A DNA stretch of 64,000 nucleotides from Brochothrix thermosphacta DSM 20171 = FSL F6-1036 (GTDB lineage: Bacteria; Bacillota; Bacilli; Lactobacillales; Listeriaceae), in the NCBI RefSeq assembly GCF_036884295.1, contig NZ_CP145608.1, forward strand, positions 1,302,001-1,366,000, written 5' to 3'. The first letter of the stretch is position 1. The number at the start of each line of letters is the position of its first letter. Positions 57,625 to 64,000 of this stretch are shown here, one piece after another. A program made the translations under genes and the position numbers. The notes under the pieces are model-generated. The model did not search any database, was not told where the DNA came from, and saw only the letters and a program-made list of their open reading frames with translations.

Positions 57625-57718
57625 GTTTCTGTCCATCAGCATCTGTTACTGCCCATCCGACACTGGTTGTTCCGATATCTAATCCAATATTATATTTTTT
57701 ATTTGTATTCAGAGACAT
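57625..57718 (-). pseudogene. cas9: cas9, 5' part (codons 1-31, RuvC-I)
   Basis: ATG 57718 with RBS GAAGGAG encodes MSLNTNKKYNIGLDIGTTSV and GWAVTDADGQK, the RuvC-I motif with catalytic Asp14. It is cut after the first base of codon 32 by the IS element. Translation would end within the element (57608), giving a 36-aa peptide. Confidence 0.95.
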
Positions 57719-57747
57719 TTTTTCACTCCTTCATTAAATTTATTATG

Positions 57748-57776
57748 TTGACATTTTTCTCGCAAAGTTATATTAT
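57748..57776 (+). promoter_or_regulatory. SigA-type promoter of the tracrRNA
   Basis: Perfect TTGACA (57748), 17 bp, TATTAT (57771). It lies in the 5' leader of cas9 but points the other way. Predicted start is about 57783. Confidence 0.8.
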
Positions 57777-57782
57777 TAAGTT

Positions 57783-57885
57783 GTATCATTCAATTGATGC
57801 CATTCAATTTAACACAGCGAGTTAAAATAAACATTTTTGTTTAGCGTCTTTAATTAGATGACCTGCCATCAGGTCTTTTTTTTTT
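57783..57885 (+). ncRNA. tracrRNA of the type II-A CRISPR system
   Basis: About 103 nt, divergent from cas9. The anti-repeat is exact over 19 bases (57800-57818, CCATTCAATTTAACACAGC) and then, after a bulge, GAGTTAAAAT matches the first part of the repeat, the layout of known type II-A duplexes. A short AAACA/TGTTT hairpin follows in the place of the nexus, then GACCTG-CCAT-CAGGTC and ten T as terminator. All parts needed for guide maturation and Cas9 binding seem to be there. Confidence 0.92.
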
Positions 57886-58219
57886 GTCTTTTTTTAAATA
57901 GCGCTTACATAATTATCATACCGCTATTTAGATACGATGTCATCCAATTATAAGTTTTTTATTAATCTGTTGACCATTTGTTGTTAATTTGTCAATAAAA
58001 GCACTATAAAAGTTAACTAAATCTTATTTTTAGTAGGTCCATGAGAAAACTCACCCTCACGCTATTCTAACTTTCTATACTACAAACACTCAAAATCATA
58101 TCTAATTACTCTCACCTATACTTAAGATTGATACTAATTGTGACATATAAGGTATTTCATTTAACATTATAATTTTATTATATATGTAATCCACGTATTT
58201 TATTTATTTAAATTTCACT
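57886..58219. other. AT-rich spacer between tracrRNA and the Z1 gene
   Basis: No gene, promoter or repeat that I can support. The tracrRNA terminator borders it on one side and the Z1 gene terminator on the other. Confidence 0.5.
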
Positions 58220-58258
58220 AAAAAAGCATGGAATAATACAAAAATGTATAATCCATGC
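58220..58258 (-). terminator. Intrinsic terminator of the Z1 gene
   Basis: On the minus strand GCATGGATTATACA pairs with TGTATTATTCCATGC, followed by six T. Confidence 0.85.
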
Positions 58259-58286
58259 CTTAAACAATCATATAGTAACAGCTGCT

Positions 58287-59306
58287 TTATTTTCGATATG
58301 TGTTTTTCGAATATACTGTTGTTTTAAAATCAGCTGGCGTAATCAGAACGGGCCAATAAAAAGCGCCGCCCTTCCACCCTTGTTTTTCCTCTCCATTTTG
58401 CCTCAATAAAATAAGTGCGGGTATATCCGTAGCTAATACACGTGCTTCTGCTAATTCATCGTGGCTAGTATCAGGCGCATCTTCATAATGTTGATTGCTT
58501 TTACGAATGCGTGACATGTTACGATTTTCACGTAATACTAGCCATACAAGTCCTTTATCAGCAGATTTTGTTTCACGCGACATATACAAAAGCGCAGAAA
58601 TAAAATGTCTACTATCCCATGGATGGGCATCTTTAACAGCGTAGGTTGCTACAATCTGCTCCAGAATAGTTTCGACATCTTCTACTTTCACTAAAAAAGA
58701 CCGGTTGTCATCTTCATCAACAGCAACTGCTCTTTTACGAAGGTCCGCAATAAAAACATCCAATTTTTTCACCAAAGGTGCTAAATAACTTTTTGGTATT
58801 GTTTGAAAACCAATTGGCAATAAACGGCGGTGTGCTTTTAACATTTGAATGTTAGACAATAATAATTTATTAGGACTACATGGGATAATCTGATTGTTGT
58901 CATCTTTTTGAATAAATACAACCCCTTGTTGGTTAGAGCCACTTATGATCGCTTGACGTAAATCGGCATCAAAGTAATACATTTGCTCCATTACATCATA
59001 GATTGTTTGTGTTGTATAAAAACGAGTGACAGCTATATCAATTAGCGGTCGAGCCCCGTACATACGCGAGTGTTGTAACACAGTATCTTGTTGGAATTTC
59101 TGTGGATTCCGTCCATAGTAAAAACCGATTAAATTATCAATTGTAATCCCACGATCTAAAATTTGGCCTCCGATAAAAAAGTTCAAGGGTGTACGATGTT
59201 TAAGTTGGCCGCTCTTATCCAATAACAACTCAACGTCCTTTTCAGAGTTGACGACTTCAATTAGCAATTCTTCATTAACTAATGCTTGTTTAACTGCCAT
59301 TAACAC
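58287..59306 (-). CDS. Z1-domain protein, C-terminal part (second frame of a split gene)
   Basis: 339 aa from ATG 59306, but the frame is open back past the A7 run at 59331-59337. It holds the Z1 motif: LNFFIGGQILDRGITIDNLIGFYYG, then DTVLQHSRMYGARP, which corresponds to helicase motifs V and VI. The codons before the ATG (ASIPAFPTV) continue the upstream frame after a -1 shift, so this is the second half of one protein of about 730 aa. Z1 proteins are found with restriction and other defence genes. Confidence 0.8.
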   Translation of the reverse strand: MLMAVKQALVNEELLIEVVNSEKDVELLLDKSGQLKHRTPLNFFIGGQILDRGITIDNLIGFYYGRNPQKFQQDTVLQHSRMYGARPLIDIAVTRFYTTQTIYDVMEQMYYFDADLRQAIISGSNQQGVVFIQKDDNNQIIPCSPNKLLLSNIQMLKAHRRLLPIGFQTIPKSYLAPLVKKLDVFIADLRKRAVAVDEDDNRSFLVKVEDVETILEQIVATYAVKDAHPWDSRHFISALLYMSRETKSADKGLVWLVLRENRNMSRIRKSNQHYEDAPDTSHDELAEARVLATDIPALILLRQNGEEKQGWKGGAFYWPVLITPADFKTTVYSKNTYRK

Positions 59307-60478
59307 TGTTGGAAAAGCTGGAATGGAAGCTTTTTTTCTAAAGAGCGTTCTAAATCAGTATAAGCTTGTAAAATTAATGCCTCAAACAATTCCGGCTTTT
59401 CTGTCATCGCAATTGTTAATTGCTTTGCTAAATTTTTGACGATGTCTGCCTGCCATTGATGAGCAGCTTTTGTTGTCATTGTATGCATTAAAAAAGCATA
59501 TTTTTCGGGGTAGTGTTGCTGTTCTTGTTGTTGAAGATTACGTAATTTCCCACCGACGATAAAGTTAATTAACGCCGAACGAATACCTTGATAACGTTCT
59601 CCAGTTAATAAAAAGTCAATTTTCACACGACGTTTATCACTTTTTTTGAAAATCTCTATTTCAGCTGTAGTTATTTCATGATATAGATAGCTGGCAAGAT
59701 GATTTTTCTCTTTTGCTTTTTCAAAATATAGTTCTCCACCCACATATTTATCGTGCGTGGGTAAAATCGTTGTAAACGCAGGACGTTTTGGTTGATAACC
59801 ATTAAATCCCGCGGTTACCTCATCATCCGGTTGTAAATAAAGTGAGTAAGGTGTTGCGGTCACTTGTAAATAAAATAATTGTGAAATTTTCCCGCGTATC
59901 TCATCTATTTGATTAGCGATAACTCGTAATTCTACTCTGTTTTTTTCACGATTTTGTTCGTATGAAACTGAGGCATAATCGGCTTCATCATCAATTACTA
60001 AAATACGTTTTTTCGACAATTCTGGGTAGTGTTCAAACAAAAGTGTATCTAGTCGTTGAAGATTGTTTTTCTCTTTCTTCACAACTAACGCTAATTTTTT
60101 AGCTAATTCGTATTTAACAAGTTGTTGTGGCATAGCTGTTATATCATAAATCGCTAACTTATCATGTGTAATACTTTCTTCAAACTCTGACTCTAAACGC
60201 TGTTTGGTTTGTCTCGCTAAAGCATTTGAGTTTTTTGTTAAAAGAATAACTACATCGATACCATTATCGTAAGCTAGACCCATTACTCCTATAAACGCTC
60301 GCGTTTTCCCTGACTGTACTTCACCTAGTAACATCCCAGGTTTTTTAAATGTTGTTGGTTTCTCTAATAGTTGTTTTATTGTTTGTTTCATTAAATTTTC
60401 TTCTACAGAATGATAACTATTTCGTTGTTTTAGAGCTGTGAAGAATAACGCTGTTTTTATTTTATTTGTTAGTTGCAT
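59300..60478 (-). CDS. Z1-domain helicase-like protein, N-terminal part (first frame)
   Basis: 392 aa, RBS AGGAGAG. P-loop ATPase half: Walker A LLGEVQSGKTRAFIG, VILLTKNSNALARQTKQRL (motif Ia region), Walker B ILVIDDEADYASVSYEQ and motif III-like FYLQVTATPYSLYL. It ends soon after the A7 run with KKLPFQLFQQC. The 0-frame reads A AAA AAG at 59336-59330, a canonical -1 slippery heptamer that would join it to the second half. One extra A would have the same effect. No methyltransferase gene lies beside it. Probable nucleic-acid ATPase in defence. Confidence 0.8.
   Translation of the reverse strand: MQLTNKIKTALFFTALKQRNSYHSVEENLMKQTIKQLLEKPTTFKKPGMLLGEVQSGKTRAFIGVMGLAYDNGIDVVILLTKNSNALARQTKQRLESEFEESITHDKLAIYDITAMPQQLVKYELAKKLALVVKKEKNNLQRLDTLLFEHYPELSKKRILVIDDEADYASVSYEQNREKNRVELRVIANQIDEIRGKISQLFYLQVTATPYSLYLQPDDEVTAGFNGYQPKRPAFTTILPTHDKYVGGELYFEKAKEKNHLASYLYHEITTAEIEIFKKSDKRRVKIDFLLTGERYQGIRSALINFIVGGKLRNLQQQEQQHYPEKYAFLMHTMTTKAAHQWQADIVKNLAKQLTIAMTEKPELFEALILQAYTDLERSLEKKLPFQLFQQC
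59330..59337 (-). other. A7 tract/slippery heptamer in the Z1 gene
   Basis: Seven A followed by G on the coding strand. In the 0-frame it is GA A AAA AAG, so tRNA slippage by -1 joins the two halves; length change of the tract to eight A would do so by mutation. Confidence 0.75.
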
Positions 60479-60671
60479 CTTATACTCTCCTATTTAATCA
60501 ATACCTTTACTTTATCATATTAAAGCTATTTACCAAACGATTATTTAGTTTTTAATTTAAAAACGATTGCTTCTTTATATATCTGATCTCAAAAGCATCG
60601 TGATATCCAAGAGGAAATATACTGCCTTAAAATTTATATTATTAGCTTTAGTTAATTTAAAAAATTGGCAT

Positions 60672-60699
60672 AAAAAAGATCCTCGTTTCCGAGAACCTC
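60672..60699 (-). terminator. Intrinsic terminator
   Basis: On the minus strand GAGGTTCTCG and CGAGGATC form a stem, followed by six T. It ends the gene at 60747-61118. Confidence 0.75.
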
Positions 60700-60746
60700 A
60701 ATGACTAAAAGTCATATTCACTATTGTTATGTATATTAAGTATTTT

Positions 60747-61118
60747 TTATTGATTATACGAATTAAATGCTGCAAAACCAATAAAAACGAAAAACAAGAT
60801 GTACATGATTGCAAACGCTAAACCAATTAGAAACGAAATCCAGCCTGCACGGTTCCAAGTTTCTTGAACAGCCTTAAACGTTTCAATACTTTGGTAATTA
60901 TTATTTTTCCAAGCCCATTCGTTGCCTTTAGCACCACAAACAAAAATCCAAATAATATTAAAAAATGGCACTAAACATAAAAGTGGTAGATATGACTTGT
61001 TACCAAAGCCCCAATTGATGTTAAAGCAAAAGGCACCCCAGTTCCATCCTTTAATTTCTTGTGGTACGACTCCATTTTGAACGTATTCACGCGAATACTC
61101 TTGCTCATTATTATCCAT
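60747..61118 (-). CDS. Small membrane protein of unknown function
   Basis: 123 aa from ATG 61118, which has AGGGGG 6 bases upstream. The polar N-terminus is followed by IKGWNWGAFCFNINWGFGNK, SYLPLLCLVPFFNIIWIFVC, GAKGNEWAWKNNNYQSIETF and a second hydrophobic span at the end. The WNWGAF...WGF and GxxGNEWAW motifs are typical of a family common in Listeria and Bacillus, sometimes mislabelled as ribonuclease G. It has no nuclease motif. Function unknown. Confidence 0.75.
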   Translation of the reverse strand: MDNNEQEYSREYVQNGVVPQEIKGWNWGAFCFNINWGFGNKSYLPLLCLVPFFNIIWIFVCGAKGNEWAWKNNNYQSIETFKAVQETWNRAGWISFLIGLAFAIMYILFFVFIGFAAFNSYNQ

Positions 61119-61124
61119 TGTCAT

Positions 61125-61402
61125 CCCCCTTAAAATTTTTTCAGGTCTATCACTCTAGACTACTTTGAAGATAGTTGTGATACCTTAGTTTTATAGTACC
61201 ATAAAATTAAGGCAATAAGTTATAGCAAAATAAGATGATTGATTACACAATTTGATTAAATAGCACTCTATTTATGATGTTGCTGTGTTTTCACTGATAT
61301 GTTTTTTGAAAAAATAACAAGGAAACTATAACTGATTGATACTCTCGTGATTAAAAAAGGAGAATAACAGAAGGATTACTCTTAAAATATTAACAGAAAG
61401 AG
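61125..61402. other. Intergenic region
   Basis: AT-rich, no gene, promoter pair or hairpin that I can support. It leads into the dispersed repeat at 61403. Confidence 0.4.
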
Positions 61403-61535
61403 TGGTACTCGCTTTCTTGAAGGTTTGGTACTCACTGTCGCTCCGTCCCATACTGTCTTTGTAAGCTCATGTCTTCGCAACAATGTCAGCACCCATACTA
61501 CTCTCGTAAAGCGAATGAATTCGCTACGACAGTAG
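61403..61535 (-). repeat. Dispersed palindromic repeat (inverse copy of the 7.2-kb cluster)
   Basis: On the minus strand: GTCGTAGCGAATTCATTCGC, GTAGTATGGGTGCTGAC, TTGCGAAGACATGAGCTTAC and TATGGGACGGAGCGACAGTG, the same module order as copy 3 at 7362-7468. A partial extra GGTACTCGCT lies at its edge. It sits right after proS and its terminator. Confidence 0.8.
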
Positions 61536-61575
61536 TAAAAAAGAGTGTCTGAGATACGCTCTCAGACACTCTTTA
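61536..61575 (-). terminator. Intrinsic terminator of proS
   Basis: AAAGAGTGTCTGAGA and TCTCAGACACTCTTT form a perfect 15-bp stem; on the minus strand the T-run continues. Confidence 0.85.
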
Positions 61576-61601
61576 CTTTCATAATATAGGTAATCGTGTG
61601 A

Positions 61602-63302
61602 TTAGTTTAATATCTCATTGATTTTAGCTAATAAATCAGCTGTTTCAACTTCAAAACTTTCGCCTGTTGCACGTACTTTAACTTCAACGATACCTTCTGC
61701 TGCACGTTTACCAACTGTAATACGTACTGGTAATCCTATTAATTCACTATCAGCAAATTTAACGCCTGGGCGTTCTTTACGATCGTCAATTAATGATGTC
61801 AGGTTGTTTTCAGCTAATAATTTTTCAATTTCAGTTGTTAAAGCTGCTTGGTCCTCGTCTGCTGGTTTAATTGGGATTAAATGCACATGGTAGGGTGCTA
61901 ACAATTTGTTCCAAACGAGTCCTTTATCATCGGCAGTTTGCTCAATGATTGCTGCTACCAGACGTGAAATTCCTAAACCATAACAGCCCATGATAAATGG
62001 TTGTTGACGTCCATTTTCATCAAGGTAGGTTGCTTTCATTGCTTCTGAATAAAGTGATCCTAATTTAAAGATATGTCCAACTTCAATTCCTTTAGCGAAA
62101 CTTAGTGTGCCAACGCCATCTGGAGTAAGGTCACCTTCTTGTACCATTCGTAAATCAGCAAATGTTTCAACATTAAAATCAGTGCCATGATTGATGTTAA
62201 TAAAGTGGTAACCTGTTTCATTAGCTCCTACTGAAGCATTAACGATATCTTGAACGGCAGAATCTGCATAAATTTTCATATCAGCTGGTACATTTACTGG
62301 CCCTAGTGAACCGTATTCAGCGCCCATTACCTCTAATGCAGCTGTTTCAGATGCCATTTCAATAACAGTAAGATCCAATAAGTTTTTCAATTTCACATCG
62401 TTGAACTCATGGTCGCCACGTAATAACACCATAACGATTTCTTCGTCTGCTTGTACGAGTAATGATTTGATTGTTTTTTCAATTGGAATAGATAAACCTT
62501 CCACAAGATCAGCAATTGAAGTCATTCCCGGTGTTGCTACTTTTTCTTTCGCTAATTTTTCTTCAGTTGAAGGGTTAGCTTTATAGTAAACTTCTGCCAT
62601 TTCAACGTTAGCTGCATAATCGCTATTTTTATCATAAACTATAGTATCTTCACCAACATCAGCAATAACTTGGAATTCACGTGAACCAGTACCACCAATT
62701 GCACCTGAATCAGCAATTACAGAACGCCATTCTAAGCCACAACGGTCCAAAATACGACCATAAGCTGTTGCCATATCATCAAAAGTTGTATCTAATGAAT
62801 CTGTCTCAGCATGGAAAGAATAAGCATCTTTCATTAAAAATTCACGGCCGCGTAATAAACCGAAGCGTGGGCGACGTTCATCACGGAATTTAGTTTGGAT
62901 TTGGAAAACAGTTAATGGTAATTTTTTATACGAGTTAATATCATCACGTAATAAATCAGTTACCATCTCTTCATGTGTAGGTCCTAAGGCAAAATCACGA
63001 TTATGACGGTCTTTCATTGTCATTAAATCAGCACCGTATTTATCCCAACGGCCTGACTCTTTCCAAATTTCTGCTGGTTGTAATACTGGCATTAAAATCT
63101 CAGTTGCACCAATTTCTGCTAATTCTTCGCGTACAATCGCTTCGATTTTATTTTTAACTGTTTGAGCCAATGGTAAATATGAATAAATACCTCGTGCGCT
63201 TTGACGCACATAACCCGCACGGATTAGGAATTGATGACTTTTAATTTCAGCATCACTTGGCACTTCTTTTAGTGTTGGGATGAAAATTTTAGATTGTTTC
63301 AT
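61602..63302 (-). CDS. proS: Prolyl-tRNA synthetase
   Basis: 566 aa, bacterial type with the editing insertion (about 230-390) between class II motifs 2 and 3. Seen: [19 protein letters not shown], motif 1/2 [20 protein letters not shown] and [20 protein letters not shown], motif 3 [18 protein letters not shown], and the C-terminal anticodon-binding domain. Charges tRNA-Pro. Lies 21 bp after rseP in the same direction, the order seen in Listeria. Confidence 0.97.
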   Translation of the reverse strand: MKQSKIFIPTLKEVPSDAEIKSHQFLIRAGYVRQSARGIYSYLPLAQTVKNKIEAIVREELAEIGATEILMPVLQPAEIWKESGRWDKYGADLMTMKDRHNRDFALGPTHEEMVTDLLRDDINSYKKLPLTVFQIQTKFRDERRPRFGLLRGREFLMKDAYSFHAETDSLDTTFDDMATAYGRILDRCGLEWRSVIADSGAIGGTGSREFQVIADVGEDTIVYDKNSDYAANVEMAEVYYKANPSTEEKLAKEKVATPGMTSIADLVEGLSIPIEKTIKSLLVQADEEIVMVLLRGDHEFNDVKLKNLLDLTVIEMASETAALEVMGAEYGSLGPVNVPADMKIYADSAVQDIVNASVGANETGYHFININHGTDFNVETFADLRMVQEGDLTPDGVGTLSFAKGIEVGHIFKLGSLYSEAMKATYLDENGRQQPFIMGCYGLGISRLVAAIIEQTADDKGLVWNKLLAPYHVHLIPIKPADEDQAALTTEIEKLLAENNLTSLIDDRKERPGVKFADSELIGLPVRITVGKRAAEGIVEVKVRATGESFEVETADLLAKINEILN

Positions 63303-63323
63303 ATGTGATTCTCCTTAAGTTTT

Positions 63324-64000
63324 TTATTTGAAAAAGAAACGGGTAATGTCATTCCAGGTCACTAAGACCATCAATAACATTAATAGAGCAAAACCGATAA
63401 CGGTCACCATACCTTCTTTTTTAGAATCTAATGGTTTACGACGAATAGCCTCGACAATTAAGAAGAGCAAACGTCCCCCATCTAATGCTGGTATTGGAAG
63501 AAGGTTAATAATTCCTAGATTGATACTTAATACCGCACCCCATTGTAATAACATAATTGCGCCGTTATTTACAACTGCTGCTGTACTTTGGTAAATATAA
63601 ACAGGGCCGCCTAGTTTATCCAATGAAAATCCTCCAGTAATTAAATTACCTAAAGATACAAAAATTTGTTTAAACCAGAAAACAGTTTGATCCACACCGT
63701 AAGATAATTTTGCTCCAATAGAGCTATCCTTAGGTGCCATAACACCGATTTGGCCAACTTTTTCTTCACCTTGTGTTACTTTTTTTGGTGTAACCACTAT
63801 TTTTTCGATTTCGCCATTACGTTCAATTGCAAAATTAAGTTTTTTATCGGGATTTGCACGAACAATTGTTGTCATATCTGTCCATGTTGCAATTTTTTTA
63901 CCATCAATTTCCTTGATTAAATCATTTTCTTTGATGCCTGCAGTTGCTGCAGCAGAACCTGATTGAACATCTCCCATACGTGCATCATTTGATGGCACGC
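63324..64000 (-). CDS. rseP: Site-2 protease RseP, C-terminal part (truncated by window edge)
   Basis: The frame is open to the last base, so about half of the 420-residue protein lies outside, including the HExxH zinc site. Visible: a PDZ domain (DVQSGSAAATAGIKENDLIK, EIDGKKIATWTDM) and the membrane LDG motif (IINLLPIPALDGGRLLFLIV) that supplies the third metal ligand. It cleaves anti-sigma factors or signal-peptide remnants within the membrane. Confidence 0.93.
   Translation of the reverse strand, partial: VPSNDARMGDVQSGSAAATAGIKENDLIKEIDGKKIATWTDMTTIVRANPDKKLNFAIERNGEIEKIVVTPKKVTQGEEKVGQIGVMAPKDSSIGAKLSYGVDQTVFWFKQIFVSLGNLITGGFSLDKLGGPVYIYQSTAAVVNNGAIMLLQWGAVLSINLGIINLLPIPALDGGRLLFLIVEAIRRKPLDSKKEGMVTVIGFALLMLLMVLVTWNDITRFFFK

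Noticed and set aside
1-64000. rRNA or tRNA genes
   Set aside because: No cloverleaf with a GTTCRA-type T-loop, and no conserved rRNA segments, were found by eye; a tRNAscan run would be needed to be certain.

Overview
The window looks like a chromosome segment of a low-GC Gram-positive bacterium. The orders asd-dapG-dapA-rnjB and rimP-nusA-rnpM-ylxQ-infB-rbfA-truB-ribF-rpsO-pnp, with polC and proS-rseP nearby, match what I know of Listeria and Bacillus. Class-specific genes (polC, RNase J2, an Asp23/AmaP operon, an LPxTG protein) agree. A member of the Listeriaceae, perhaps Brochothrix, is my best guess, inferred from gene order only.

Layout. 1-4.0 kb: an alpha/beta-hydrolase tail, then a secreted polymorphic-toxin-like gene, two related small putative immunity genes, an orphan toxin tip, a frameshifted serine recombinase and an IS30-type remnant. 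This block is framed by duplicated DNA. 4.7-7.2 kb: cycA-ald (uptake and oxidation of alanine). 7.2-7.5 kb: dispersed repeats that recur at 61.4 kb. 7.7-12.8 kb: a 26-codon gene, murB, an unknown gene and the glnQHMP-type amino acid ABC transporter. 13-20.3 kb: ABC-F ykpA, tag, and the asd-dapG-dapA-rnjB operon (lysine/diaminopimelate synthesis plus RNase J2). 20.4-24.8 kb: a MocR-type regulator divergent from an EamA exporter, AhpD-like and GNAT genes, and a decayed secreted-protein/membrane-protein pair. 25-35 kb: pnp, rpsO and the nusA-infB operon. 35.4-41.6 kb: the Asp23/AmaP envelope operon and polC.

41.6-61.5 kb separates polC from proS, which are adjacent in Listeria as I recall it, so this is probably an accessory region. 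It holds a Vga-type ABC-F gene behind a transcription attenuator, an LPxTG protein with a ParB-like domain and Ser/Asp repeats, a PadR/DUF1129 pair, a GIY-YIG/DUF2075 protein, a type II-A CRISPR-Cas locus and a Z1-domain helicase-like gene. The CRISPR locus is complete in parts (cas9, cas1, cas2, csn2, five spacers, leader, tracrRNA with a consensus promoter), but cas9 is split at codon 32, inside the RuvC-I region, by an IS3-family element with a 3-bp target duplication. The Z1 gene is split at an A7 run that also forms a canonical -1 slippery heptamer.

The window ends with proS and the 3' part of rseP. I found no rRNA or tRNA genes.
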